A stretch of 20,364 bases of DNA from Anaeromyxobacter sp. GTDB lineage: Bacteria; Myxococcota; Myxococcia; Myxococcales; Anaeromyxobacteraceae. Positions within the stretch are counted from its first letter, which is position 1. Every line of letters begins with the position of its first letter. The position numbers and the translations under genes were made by a program. Below, one piece after another: positions 1 to 7,891 of the stretch. The notes beneath the pieces are model-generated. The model was given only the letters and a program-made list of their open reading frames with translations. It made no database searches and had not been told where the DNA came from. Location of the stretch: NCBI GenBank assembly GCA_020028115.1, contig JAHWYA010000001.1, positions 1-20,364 on the forward strand, read 5' to 3'.

Positions 1-494
1 GCGGCGAAGTGTACGCCGACCATCGGAGCGAGTCCGGATGGCGCCGTCCAGCGGACCTCCGCGCAGAAGCTCGCGACCTCCCTCCCGGCGCCGAGGCGGA
101 TCTCCATGGGGACGCCGACGTCGGGGATCGGCCCGGACCACGCGAGGCCGCACCCGTTGTCCGACACCGCGACCGTGGTCATGTACGTCGGGCCGCAGGG
201 TCCGTAGACGATGGCCGGGAGCGCGGCGAGGAGGCGCGGTGCGCGGGGCTGGTGTGCGATCGGCGCTCCCGCCGCGACCGCCACGAGCCGCTCGACCGCC
301 CGCACGCGGGTGGCGTCCGGCTCGAGCTCGACCCCGAAGCCGCGGAGCGGAGCGGGAGGTGCCCGAGGCACGTAAGCAGGGTTCGATGCGCGTCGGAAAG
401 GGCCGGTGGAGTCGGGCGCCGCACCTTTGCCTACGCGCCCGCCACACCGCAACGCTCGGGTGGGGCGGTGGCCGGTTCCACGATGACGGACCAT
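1..494 (-). CDS. PilZ-like domain protein (3' end outside window)
   Basis: This minus-strand frame is open from the ATG at 494-492 to the window edge, so only the first ~164 codons are visible. Residues from about 90 onward resemble a PilZ beta-barrel: an Arg-rich lead-in (PRAPRL), a strand pair around TTVAVSDNGCGLAW, then VGVPMEIRL, AEVRW and a terminal MVGVHF strand, which is the usual PilZ order. The cyclic-di-GMP motifs are degenerate: the RxxxR site is only approximate, and the first D/N of D/NxSxxG is Ala, so nucleotide binding is uncertain. The ATG overlaps the TGA of the upstream DksA-like gene by one base (TGATG), which suggests translational coupling. A GTG one codon earlier is also possible. 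The first ~40 residues are Arg-rich and low in recognisable structure, so the true start could lie further in. PilZ assignment is by pattern only. Confidence 0.6.
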   Translation of the reverse strand, partial: MVRHRGTGHRPTRALRCGGRVGKGAAPDSTGPFRRASNPAYVPRAPPAPLRGFGVELEPDATRVRAVERLVAVAAGAPIAHQPRAPRLLAALPAIVYGPCGPTYMTTVAVSDNGCGLAWSGPIPDVGVPMEIRLGAGREVASFCAEVRWTAPSGLAPMVGVHFA

Positions 495-823
495 CACTCA
501 CCGACCGCGTCCCGCGCCCACGGCACGGCCGCGAGGCGCTCGTACGGGATCGGGTCGCCGGTCTTCTCGCTCGCCCCGTACCGCCCGCTGGCGAGCTTCG
601 CGAGCGCGCGCTCGACCTCCGCCAGGAGGGCGCGCTCGCGACGCTCGATCTCGACGCGCCGCGCGCGCTCGGTCTCGCGCTGCGCCGCCTCCTCGAGCTC
701 CCGTTCCTGGTCGGGTTGAGGTCCGCTCGAGGGGGTCGCCAGCACCCGGAGGATGCGGGCGCGCTCGTCCTCGAGCCTGCTGCGCAGCTCGTCCAGCTGC
801 TGGGGCGTCAACGTGCTCGCCAT
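494..823 (-). CDS. DksA/TraR-family protein lacking all zinc-ligand cysteines
   Basis: The product has 109 residues. It has a long N-terminal coiled coil (about residues 5-77, rich in Glu, Arg and Leu) and then a C-terminal block aligned with the DksA/TraR zinc finger: GRYGASEKTGDPIPYERL followed by PWARDAVGE. In the canonical family this block reads YGxCxxCGxPI...PxxxxCxxC. Here the four ligand positions are Ser85, Thr88, Ala106 and Glu109, so it cannot bind zinc in the usual way. The canonical DxxDxA coil-tip motif is also not evident. DksA proteins enter the RNA polymerase secondary channel, and cysteine-poor DksA paralogues are known in other bacteria. The ATG is preceded by an AGGAGAG ribosome-binding site and overlaps the end of the transketolase gene by 16 nt; its stop overlaps the PilZ-like start. 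It is probably made from the transketolase transcript. Confidence 0.8.
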   Translation of the reverse strand: MASTLTPQQLDELRSRLEDERARILRVLATPSSGPQPDQERELEEAAQRETERARRVEIERRERALLAEVERALAKLASGRYGASEKTGDPIPYERLAAVPWARDAVGE

Positions 824-2691
824 GGTCGCTCTCCTGCGCCTCCGCCGGCGTGCATCGACCCGGCCGCGCGCCTCACCGCCGCGACGATCGCGTCGGCGCC
901 GATGCCGGCGGCGTCGAGGAGCTCGCGCGGGGTCCCGGACCCGGGCAGGGCCCGGACCGCGAGACGGGTGATCGCCGGCGCGGGCCGGTCCGCGAACACC
1001 TCCGAGACGGCGTCGGCGAGCCCGCCCTCCGGCCGGTGATCCTCCACGACGACGAGGCGTCCGCCGCACTCGCGGGCGCAGGCCTCGACGGTCGCCGCGT
1101 CGATGGGCTTCACCGAGTAGAGGTCCACCACGCGGACCTGGATCCCGTCCGCCGCGAGGAGGTCGTGCGCGCGGAGCGCCTCGTGGAGGGTGATGCCCGC
1201 CGCGAGCACCGCGGCGGCGTCGTCGCTCGACCGCCGCAAGACCTTGCTCCCCCCGATGGGGAAGCGCTCGCCGGGACCGTAGAGCACAGGCGTCTTCTCG
1301 CGGGTGGTGCGCAGGTACGAGAGGCCTTCCAGGTCCGCCATCTCCCGGGTCAGCTCGGCCGCCGTCGTGGCGCAGGACGGGTAGAGCACCGTGCTCCCGG
1401 TCAGCGCCCGCATCATCGCGAGATCCTCGAGCGCCATCTGAGAGGGACCGTCCTCCCCGATGGAGACGCCCGCGTGCGATCCCGCGAGGCACAGGCGCGC
1501 CCGGGAGATCGCCGCCATGCGGAGCTGGTCGTGGGCGCGGGAGAAGAAGGCCGCGAAGGTCGACGCGAACGGCACGAGGCCGAGGACCTGCATGCCGACC
1601 GCCGCGGACACGAGCTGCTGCTCGGCGATGTACAGCTCGAAGAAGCGGTCGGGGTGCGCCTGCCCGAATCGCTCCGAGTAGGTCGAGTTGGCGACCTCGC
1701 CGTCGAGCGCCACGACGTCGGCGCGCTCGTCTCCGAGGGCCCGCAGCGCGTCGCCGTACGCCTCGCGCGTCGCGACGCGCGAGCCGATCCCGTACCGCGG
1801 GGCCGCGCCGGTCCCGGCCGGCCGCGCGGGCGCCGCGGGGACGGGCCTCGGGCCGGCCATCTCGACGTGCAGGGGCGCCGGGCTTCCCAGCTCCGCGAGC
1901 GCCCGCTCGGCCTCGTCGCGCGAGAGGGGCTTGCCGTGCCAGCCCTCCCGGTCCGCGAGGAACGACACCCCGGCCCCCTTCAGCGTGCGCGCGACGACGA
2001 GCACCGGGCGGTCGGACCCCTCGGCGTCCGCGTACGCGCGATCGATGGCGGCCCGGTCGTGGCCGTCGACGAGGAGCGCGTTCCAGCCGAACGCCCGCGC
2101 GCGCTCGGCGTACCTCTCCCCGTCCCACTGGAGCATGGTCGGCCCCCGCTGCCCCAGCCGGTTCATGTCGAGGATCGCGACGATGCGGGCGAGCCCGTAG
2201 TGCCCTCCCAGCTCCATCGCCTCGTAGACGCTGCCCTCCGCCATCTCGCTGTCCCCGAGGAGCACCCAGCAGCGAAGCTCGCGGCCGAGGAGGCGCGCGG
2301 CGAGCGCGATCCCCACCGCCGCAGGGAGCCCCTGGCCGAGAGATCCGGTCGCCACGTCGACGAACGGCAGGGCGGGCGTGGGGTGCCCCTCGAGCCGGCT
2401 CCCGAGCTTGCGCAGCGACAGGAGCTCCTCGTCCGAGATCGCGCCCGCGGCCTTCGCCATCGCGTAGAGCAGGGGCGCCGCGTGGCCCTTCGAGAACACG
2501 AGCCGGTCGTCGTCGAGCCGGCTCGGTCGCCGCCAGTCGGCGCGCAGGTGCCCGTCGAGGAGCACCCCCATGAGGTCGGCGGCCGAGAGGCACGACGTCG
2601 GGTGCCCGGAGCCGGCCGCCGTCGTCGCGCGGATGCTATCGGCCCTCAGCTGGGCTGCGAGCGCCGCCCAGCGATCGCTCGACGCGGTCAT
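808..2691 (-). CDS. tkt: Transketolase, vertebrate/short type
   Basis: This 627-residue thiamine-diphosphate enzyme of the non-oxidative pentose phosphate pathway moves two-carbon units between ketose and aldose phosphates. Visible features are GSGHPT near residue 27 with a conserved His30, SKGHAAPLLYA near 68, GSLGQGLPAAVG near 117, the diphosphate/Mg site GDSEMAEGSVYEAME from 146, and IAEQQL with the cofactor-activating Glu357. These are followed by a pyrimidine-domain segment (FASTFAAFFSRAHDQLRMAA, then SHAGVSIGEDGPSQM). The ~625-residue length and this last segment match the human-type subfamily rather than the ~660-residue E. coli TktA type. The start is the ATG at 2691, about 8 nt after a GGGGGA site; an in-frame start 48 nt upstream has no such site. 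The gene is divergent from rpiB and is followed, with overlap, by the DksA-like gene. Confidence 0.95.
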   Translation of the reverse strand: MTASSDRWAALAAQLRADSIRATTAAGSGHPTSCLSAADLMGVLLDGHLRADWRRPSRLDDDRLVFSKGHAAPLLYAMAKAAGAISDEELLSLRKLGSRLEGHPTPALPFVDVATGSLGQGLPAAVGIALAARLLGRELRCWVLLGDSEMAEGSVYEAMELGGHYGLARIVAILDMNRLGQRGPTMLQWDGERYAERARAFGWNALLVDGHDRAAIDRAYADAEGSDRPVLVVARTLKGAGVSFLADREGWHGKPLSRDEAERALAELGSPAPLHVEMAGPRPVPAAPARPAGTGAAPRYGIGSRVATREAYGDALRALGDERADVVALDGEVANSTYSERFGQAHPDRFFELYIAEQQLVSAAVGMQVLGLVPFASTFAAFFSRAHDQLRMAAISRARLCLAGSHAGVSIGEDGPSQMALEDLAMMRALTGSTVLYPSCATTAAELTREMADLEGLSYLRTTREKTPVLYGPGERFPIGGSKVLRRSSDDAAAVLAAGITLHEALRAHDLLAADGIQVRVVDLYSVKPIDAATVEACARECGGRLVVVEDHRPEGGLADAVSEVFADRPAPAITRLAVRALPGSGTPRELLDAAGIGADAIVAAVRRAAGSMHAGGGAGERPWRAR

Positions 2692-2756
2692 GAGGTCGTC
2701 CCCCTGGAGCGGATCTAAGACGGCGTGCGCTCGGGACAAGCCCTCGCGCGGCGTTC

Positions 2757-2770
2757 CACGCCCGAGCGTG
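2757..2770. promoter_or_regulatory. Short inverted repeat in the tkt/rpiB divergent intergenic region
   Basis: CACGC-CCGA-GCGTG is a perfect 5-bp inverted repeat with a 4-bp centre. It lies in the 112-bp gap between two divergently transcribed pentose phosphate operons, a natural place for a shared operator. It is short and the surrounding DNA is extremely GC-rich, so chance is a real possibility. Confidence 0.25.
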
Positions 2771-2790
2771 GCCGCGCCGCCGCGCCGCCG

Positions 2791-2803
2791 TTACGGTCCG
2801 GGC
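2791..2803 (+). promoter_or_regulatory. Possible extended -10 for a leaderless rpiB transcript
   Basis: TACGGT at 2792-2797 sits 6 nt before the rpiB ATG, which would place the transcript start at or next to the A of the ATG. No Shine-Dalgarno sequence is visible upstream, which fits a leaderless message. A closely similar 13-mer (TTACGRTCCRGGC, 11 of 13 identical) occurs at 8661-8673 before the alcohol dehydrogenase gene. No convincing -35 is seen at the expected distance. Confidence 0.3.
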
Positions 2804-3283
2804 ATGAGGGTCGCGCTCGCCGGCGATCACGCGGGGTTCGCGCTCAAGGAGCGGCTGCGCGCGCACCTCGCGTCCCTCGGGCACGAGGTGCTCGACCTCG
2901 GAGCGCACGACCGGTCACCGAGCGACTACCCGGACCACGCGGAGGCGGCCGCGCGAGCGCTCCTCGAGGGGCGCGTCGAGCGCGCCATCCTCGTCTGCGG
3001 GAGCGGCGTGGGCGTCGCGGCGGCCGCGAACAAGGTGCCGGGGATCCTCGCGGGGCTGTGCCACGACCACTACTCCGCGCACCAGGGGGTCGAGCACGAC
3101 GCGATGAACGTCCTCGCCCTCGGGGCACGGGTCGTGGGCGAGGCGCTCGCCCTCGAGATCGCGGAGGCGTTCCTCGCCTCCCGGTTCGACGGTGAAGAGC
3201 GGCACACGCGCCGCGTCGAGAAGGTCCGCGCGCTCGAGGCGCGCTTCCAGGGGAGGGCGGTCCGTGGCGAATCCTCTTCGTGA
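2804..3283 (+). CDS. rpiB: Ribose 5-phosphate isomerase B
   Basis: This is a 159-residue RpiB/LacAB-family sugar-phosphate isomerase that interconverts ribulose 5-phosphate and ribose 5-phosphate in the cytoplasm. It opens with the phosphate-site motif VALAGDHAGF (Asp8, His9) and carries the catalytic-cysteine segment LVCGSGVGVAAAANKVPGI (Cys65). This is followed by the HDHYSAHQG and NVLALGARVVG blocks typical of the family. Length is normal (about 145-160). The ATG at 2804 is chosen because the product then starts exactly at the conserved beta strand; no ribosome-binding site is visible, and a leaderless message is possible. It is the first gene of the plus-strand operon, and its last 20 nt overlap the transaldolase start. 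Confidence 0.93.
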   Translation: MRVALAGDHAGFALKERLRAHLASLGHEVLDLGAHDRSPSDYPDHAEAAARALLEGRVERAILVCGSGVGVAAAANKVPGILAGLCHDHYSAHQGVEHDAMNVLALGARVVGEALALEIAEAFLASRFDGEERHTRRVEKVRALEARFQGRAVRGESSS

Positions 3284-4406
3284 GCTGGAGCGGTACGGGC
3301 AGAGCATCTGGTACGACAGCCTCGGGCGCGGCCTCATCGCGTCCGGTGAGCTGGCGCGCTTCGTCGTCGAGGACGGGCTGAAGGGGCTCACCACCAACCC
3401 GGCCATCTACGAGAAGTCGATCGGCTCGACGCGCGACTACGACGCCGAGCTGTCGGCGCTCCTGCCGCGCGCAGACCTCGACGCGCAGGGCATCTACGAG
3501 CAGCTCGCGATCCACGACATCCAGGCGGCGGCGGACCTGCTCCGGCCGGTCCACGACGCGAGCGGCGGGCGCGACGGGTTCGTCAGCCTGGAGGTCTCAC
3601 CGGTCGCGGCGCGCGACGAGCGCGCCACGCTCGTCGAGGCGCGGCACCTGTGGCGCGCCCTCGACCGGCGGAACGTCATGATCAAGGTGCCCGGCACGCC
3701 CGAGGCGCTCCCCGCGATCCGGCAGCTCCTCTCGGAGGGCGTCAACGTCAACGTGACGCTCCTCTTCTCCCGGGACGCGTGGGCCCGGGTCGCCGAGGCC
3801 CACCTCGCGGCGCTGGAGGCGCGCGCCGCGCGCGGCGAGGAGCTCGCCACGGTCGCCAGCGTCGCGAGCTTCTTCGTCTCCCGCATCGACGCGCTCGCGG
3901 ACGAGCTGCTCGCCGAGCTGTGCACCAGCGCGGAGTCGGACGAGGTCCGGGAGCGGGCCGAGGCGCTGCAGGGCCGGGTGGCGATCGCGAACGCGAAGCT
4001 CGCGTACCAGGACTGGCGGGCGCTCACCGCCGGGCCGCGCTGGGCGCGCCTCGGCGCGCTCGGCGCGCAGCCGCAGCGGCTCCTCTGGGCGAGCACGAGC
4101 ACGAAGAGCCCGCGCTACCGCGACGTGATGTACGTCGAGTCGCTCATCGGGCCCGAGACGGTGGACACCGTGCCGCCCGCGACGTTCGCGGCCTTTCGCG
4201 ACCACGGCAGGGTGCGGCCGACGCTCGAGCAGGACGTCGACGGGGCGCGCCGGACGATGGCGGAGCTCGCGAGCCTCGGCATCTCGATCGACGCGATCAC
4301 CGAGCGGCTCCTCGAGGAGGGCGTGCGGCTCTTCGCCGAGCCGTTCGCGAAGCTGCTCGCGGCGATCGAGGACCGGCGGGCGGCGGCGTTCGGCCTGGAG
4401 CCCTGA
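3264..4406 (+). CDS. tal: Transaldolase, actinobacterial/cyanobacterial long type
   Basis: This 380-residue transaldolase transfers a dihydroxyacetone unit between sedoheptulose 7-phosphate/glyceraldehyde 3-phosphate and erythrose 4-phosphate/fructose 6-phosphate. Visible motifs are [14 protein letters not shown] near residue 34 (the TSNP-type signature), [17 protein letters not shown] with the Schiff-base Lys141, [28 protein letters not shown] and [16 protein letters not shown]. These match the ~370-residue single-domain transaldolase class. The GTG start at 3264 is favoured by the preceding GGGGAGGG and by the product beginning with [16 protein letters not shown], as in homologues. It overlaps rpiB by 20 nt in another frame, so translation is probably coupled. 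Confidence 0.93.
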   Translation: MANPLRELERYGQSIWYDSLGRGLIASGELARFVVEDGLKGLTTNPAIYEKSIGSTRDYDAELSALLPRADLDAQGIYEQLAIHDIQAAADLLRPVHDASGGRDGFVSLEVSPVAARDERATLVEARHLWRALDRRNVMIKVPGTPEALPAIRQLLSEGVNVNVTLLFSRDAWARVAEAHLAALEARAARGEELATVASVASFFVSRIDALADELLAELCTSAESDEVRERAEALQGRVAIANAKLAYQDWRALTAGPRWARLGALGAQPQRLLWASTSTKSPRYRDVMYVESLIGPETVDTVPPATFAAFRDHGRVRPTLEQDVDGARRTMAELASLGISIDAITERLLEEGVRLFAEPFAKLLAAIEDRRAAAFGLEP

Positions 4407-4419
4407 CGGGAGCGTTTCG

Positions 4420-5409
4420 ATGCAGCTCGGGATCGTCGGACTGGGGCGGATGGGCGGGAACATGGCGCTGCGGCTCCTCCGCGGCGGGCACCGCGTGGTC
4501 GGGTGGGATCGCGCCCCCGCCGCGATCCGCGGGCTGGAGGAGGGCGGCGGGAGCGGCGCGGCGACCCTCGACGCGCTGGTCGCCGCCCTCGCGCCGCCGC
4601 GCGCCGTCTGGCTCATGGTCCCCGCGGGCGCCCCGACCGAGGAGGCGACGCTCGCCCTGCGCGACCGGCTCGCCGCCGGAGACGTCGTCGTGGACGGCGG
4701 CAACACGTTCTTCAAGGACGATGTCCGGCGCGCGCGGGTCCTCGCCGAGCGCGGCATCCGCCACCTGGACGCGGGGACGAGCGGCGGCGTCTTCGGCCTC
4801 GAGCGGGGCTACTGCCTGATGGTGGGCGGCGACCGGGACGCGTTCGCGCGGCTCGAGCCGATCTTCCGGACGCTCGCGCCCGGGCGCGGCGCGGCGGCGC
4901 CGACGTCGGGGCGAACGGCCGGTGGCACCGCGGAGGAGGGCTACCTCCACTGCGGGCCGCACGGCGCGGGCCACTTCGTGAAGATGGTCCACAACGGGAT
5001 CGAGTACGGCCTCATGCAGGCCTACGCGGAGGGCTTCGACATCCTGCGCGGCGCGGGCGGGGAGGGCGTGCGCGAGGAGCTGCGCTACGACCTCGACCTC
5101 CGCGACATCGCGGAGCTGTGGCGCCGCGGCAGCGTCGTGACGTCCTGGCTCCTCGACCTCTCCGCCGCCGCGCTCGCGCAGGACCCCGCCCTGGACGGCT
5201 TCACCGGGGCGGTGGACGACTCGGGGGAGGGGCGCTGGACGGTGGCCGCCGCGGTCGAGGAGGCGGTGCCCGCGCCGGTGCTCACCGCGTCGCTGTATGC
5301 CCGGTTCCGGTCCCGCAAGGCGAGCACGTTCGGCGAGAAGCTCCTCTCCGCCATGCGCCGGCAGTTCGGCGGCCACGCCGAGGCGAAGCGCGGGGGAGGC
5401 GACTCGTGA
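4420..5409 (+). CDS. gnd: 6-phosphogluconate dehydrogenase (decarboxylating), short YqeC/GntZ-like type
   Basis: This 329-residue enzyme oxidatively decarboxylates 6-phosphogluconate to ribulose 5-phosphate. It has an N-terminal Rossmann site [13 protein letters not shown], a substrate-binding motif [21 protein letters not shown] near residue 117, and the catalytic motif [16 protein letters not shown] with Lys188 and Asn192. It ends near residue 320 without the long C-terminal domain of the ~470-residue E. coli Gnd, so it belongs to the short class, which in characterised members often prefers NAD. The coenzyme here cannot be decided by eye. The ATG follows a GGGAG site, 13 nt after the tal stop. 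Its stop overlaps the zwf GTG start (GTGA). Confidence 0.93.
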   Translation: MQLGIVGLGRMGGNMALRLLRGGHRVVGWDRAPAAIRGLEEGGGSGAATLDALVAALAPPRAVWLMVPAGAPTEEATLALRDRLAAGDVVVDGGNTFFKDDVRRARVLAERGIRHLDAGTSGGVFGLERGYCLMVGGDRDAFARLEPIFRTLAPGRGAAAPTSGRTAGGTAEEGYLHCGPHGAGHFVKMVHNGIEYGLMQAYAEGFDILRGAGGEGVREELRYDLDLRDIAELWRRGSVVTSWLLDLSAAALAQDPALDGFTGAVDDSGEGRWTVAAAVEEAVPAPVLTASLYARFRSRKASTFGEKLLSAMRRQFGGHAEAKRGGGDS

Positions 5410-6917
5410 CCACCCGCGCGGCGCGGCTGCGGCCCGGCGATCCCTGCGCCTTCGTGGTCTTCGGCGCGATGGGCGATCTCACGAAGCGCAAGCTCCTCCC
5501 CGCGCTCTACAACCTGCAGGCGAACGGGCTCCTGCCGCGGGAGCTCGCCTTCCTCGGGGTGGCACGGCGGGCGCTCGACGACGCCGCCTTCCGAGACTAC
5601 GCCGCCGCCGCGGCGCGCGAGCTCGGGGCGCGCCCGGCGGCCGGTGGTTCCGCCGCCGACTTCACCGCCTGCGTCCACTACGTGAAGGGCGACTTCGAGG
5701 AGGCCGGGACGTACGAGGCGCTCTCGGCGGCGCTCGCCCATGCCGCGAAGGAGCACGGCACGTCCGGCAACGCGGTGTTCTACCTCGCGACCCCACCCGG
5801 CGAGTTCTCGGCCATCGTGCGGGGGCTCGCCGGCGCCGGGCTCACGCGACAGGACGCGGGGTGGCGGCGCGTGGTCGTGGAGAAGCCGTTCGGCCACGAC
5901 CTCGACTCCGCCCGGGCGCTCAACCGCGAGCTCTCCGGCGTCCTCGACGAGAGCCAGATCTATCGGATCGATCACTACCTCGGGAAGGAGACCGTCCAGA
6001 ACCTCATGGTGTTCCGGTTCGCGAACGGGATGTTCGAGCCGATCTGGAACCGGCGCTACGTCGACCACGTCCAGCTCACGGTGGCCGAGGAGCTCGGGGT
6101 GGAGGGGCGCGGCGCCTACTACGAGGAGGCCGGCGTGGTCCGGGACATCGTCCAGAACCACATGCTCCAGCTCCTGACGCTCGTCGCGATGGAGCCCCCC
6201 TCGACCCTCGCGCCCGAGGCGGTCCGCAACGAGAAGGTGAAGGTGCTCGACGCGATCCGCGCGATGGAGCCGGAGCAGGTGCTGCGCGACGCTGTCCGCG
6301 GACAGTACGGCGCCGGCGAGGTCGCCGGGAAGCGGGTGGCGGCCTACCGCGACGAGCCCGGCGTCTCCACCACGTCGCAGACCGAGACCTTCGCCGCGCT
6401 GAAGCTCGTCGTCGACAACTGGCGCTGGGCAGGGGTGCCCTTCTACCTGCGCTCGGGGAAGCGCCTCGCCCGCCGCGACACCCAGATCTCGATCCAGTTC
6501 CGGCGCCCGCCGCTGCTCCTCTTCGAGGAAGCGGGCGTGGAGCAGATCGAGCCCAACCGCCTCGACATCCTCGTCCAGCCCGAGGAGGCGATCTCGATCT
6601 CGATGAAGGCGAAGCGCCCCGGGCCGGGGATCGTCCTCGAGCAGGTGAAGCTCGACTTCAGCTACGCACGGTTCGGCCCGCTCCCGCCCGCGACCGGGTA
6701 CGAGCGGCTCCTGCACGACGTGATGATGGGGGACACCGAGCTCTTCCACCGCGCCGATCTCGTCCTGGCGAGCTGGCGGATCGTGACGCCGGTCCTCGAC
6801 GTGTGGTCGAGCCTGCCGGCGCGAGACTTCCCGAGCTACGAGTCGGGCACCTGGGGCCCCGCCGCGTCGTTCGAGCTCCTCGCCCGCGACGGGCGCCGCT
6901 GGGTGAACCCGGGATGA
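5406..6917 (+). CDS. zwf: Glucose-6-phosphate 1-dehydrogenase
   Basis: This 503-residue enzyme catalyses the first step of the oxidative pentose phosphate pathway (glucose 6-phosphate to 6-phosphogluconolactone, producing NADPH). It carries the coenzyme fingerprint [20 protein letters not shown] near residue 17, EKPFGHDL near 159, the active-site signature RIDHYLGKE at 187-195 and the catalytic His252 in [12 protein letters not shown]. The C-terminal domain includes [10 protein letters not shown] and the Ile/Gln-rich strands usual for G6PDH. Length is standard. The GTG start at 5406 overlaps the gnd TGA, and the stop overlaps the glk ATG (ATGA), so it sits in the middle of a translationally coupled chain. 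The Met in GAMGDL replaces the commoner Ser or Thr. Confidence 0.95.
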   Translation: MTTRAARLRPGDPCAFVVFGAMGDLTKRKLLPALYNLQANGLLPRELAFLGVARRALDDAAFRDYAAAAARELGARPAAGGSAADFTACVHYVKGDFEEAGTYEALSAALAHAAKEHGTSGNAVFYLATPPGEFSAIVRGLAGAGLTRQDAGWRRVVVEKPFGHDLDSARALNRELSGVLDESQIYRIDHYLGKETVQNLMVFRFANGMFEPIWNRRYVDHVQLTVAEELGVEGRGAYYEEAGVVRDIVQNHMLQLLTLVAMEPPSTLAPEAVRNEKVKVLDAIRAMEPEQVLRDAVRGQYGAGEVAGKRVAAYRDEPGVSTTSQTETFAALKLVVDNWRWAGVPFYLRSGKRLARRDTQISIQFRRPPLLLFEEAGVEQIEPNRLDILVQPEEAISISMKAKRPGPGIVLEQVKLDFSYARFGPLPPATGYERLLHDVMMGDTELFHRADLVLASWRIVTPVLDVWSSLPARDFPSYESGTWGPAASFELLARDGRRWVNPG

Positions 6918-7891
6918 TCCTCGCCGGTGACGTGGGTGGGACGAAGACCCTGCTCGCCCTCTTCGACCCCGGGCCTCCGCTCCGCCTGGAGCGCGCTGCC
7001 ACGTTCGAGAGCGCGGCGTTCCCGTCGCTCGCGGCGATCATCGACGCGTTCCGGAGGGAAGCGCCCGCGGCGATCGCGGCGGCCGCGCTCGGCGTCGCCG
7101 GGCCGATCCTCGGGACCACCGCGGTGCTCCCGAACCTGCCGTGGTCGGTCGACGCGCTCCGGCTCGCCCGCCTGCTCGGCGTGCCGGCGCTCACGCTGCT
7201 CAACGACCTCGAGGCGAGCGCCTGGGGTCTCGAGCTGCTGGGGGACGCCGACGCGGTGGCGCTCCTGCCGGGCGCTCCCGCTCCGGCGGGGAACCAGGCC
7301 GTGATCTCCGCGGGGACGGGGCTCGGCGAGGCCGTGCTGCTCCGCGCCGGCGCGCGCCGGCGCGCGCTCCCGAGCGAGGCGGGCCACGCCGACTTCGCGC
7401 CGGGGACCGACCTCGAGATCGAGCTGCTCCGCTGGCTGCGCGGGCGGTTCGGCCGCGTGAGCTGGGAGCGCGTCCTCTCGGGCCCCGGGCTCGCGAACGT
7501 CCACGCGTTCCTCACCGCCACCGGTCGCGGCGAGGAGCCGGCCTCGGTCGCCGAGGCGATCCGCGTCGGCGATCCCGCCGCCGCGATCTCCACCGCGGCG
7601 CTCGAGGGCACCTCCGAGCGCTGCGCCCTCGCCCTCGATCTCTTCACGGGAGTGTACGGCGCCGAGGCGGGGAACCTGGTGCTCCGCGCGCTGGCGACCG
7701 GCGGCGTGTTCCTCGGCGGTGGGATCGCGCCGAAGCTCCTCGACTGGCTGCGGCGCGAGCCGTTCCGGCGGGCGTTCCTCGACAAGGGCCGGCTGTCGCC
7801 GCTCGTCGCCGCCACGCCGGTGCGGGTGATCCTGAACGAGCGCACCGCGCTCCTCGGCGCGGCGCGGGTCGCGGCGGAGGGGCTGCAGTGA
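6914..7891 (+). CDS. glk: Glucokinase, non-ROK Glk family
   Basis: The 325-residue product has the sugar-kinase/ASKHA fold and resembles E. coli Glk rather than the ROK glucokinases. It has the phosphate-1 motif [15 protein letters not shown] at the N terminus, the likely catalytic base Asp98 in LTLLNDLEASAWG, the phosphate-2 motif ISAGTGLGEAVL near residue 131, and SEAGHADFAP near 154, where E155 and H158 line the glucose site. GGVFLGGGIAPK lies near the adenosine site. No ROK-type zinc cysteine cluster is present. It would feed glucose 6-phosphate to the G6PDH encoded just upstream. The ATG overlaps the zwf stop, and its stop overlaps the pgl GTG. Confidence 0.92.
   Translation: MILAGDVGGTKTLLALFDPGPPLRLERAATFESAAFPSLAAIIDAFRREAPAAIAAAALGVAGPILGTTAVLPNLPWSVDALRLARLLGVPALTLLNDLEASAWGLELLGDADAVALLPGAPAPAGNQAVISAGTGLGEAVLLRAGARRRALPSEAGHADFAPGTDLEIELLRWLRGRFGRVSWERVLSGPGLANVHAFLTATGRGEEPASVAEAIRVGDPAAAISTAALEGTSERCALALDLFTGVYGAEAGNLVLRALATGGVFLGGGIAPKLLDWLRREPFRRAFLDKGRLSPLVAATPVRVILNERTALLGAARVAAEGLQ

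Noticed and set aside
494-2593. 699-codon minus-strand frame starting inside tkt
   Set aside because: Only its last 109 codons (from 823) are a recognisable gene; the rest is an Arg/Ala-rich shadow of transketolase in another frame.
850-2718. 622-codon open frame on the plus strand opposite transketolase
   Set aside because: It is the antisense shadow of a high-GC3 gene; its translation is Arg/His/Glu-rich with no recognisable domain, whereas the minus strand encodes a clear transketolase.
2570-2803. 78-residue N-terminal extension of RpiB
   Set aside because: It reads through the tkt 5' end and the intergenic region, has no similarity, and RpiB proteins start at the MRVALAGDHAG strand.
5085-6749. 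554-codon minus-strand frame opposite gnd/zwf
   Set aside because: Antisense shadow, with no ribosome-binding site and no domain; the plus strand carries unambiguous zwf motifs.
4503-6917. 804-codon frame that would fuse extra sequence to G6PDH
   Set aside because: The part before 5406 is an out-of-frame reading of gnd; G6PDH homology begins right after the GTG at 5406.
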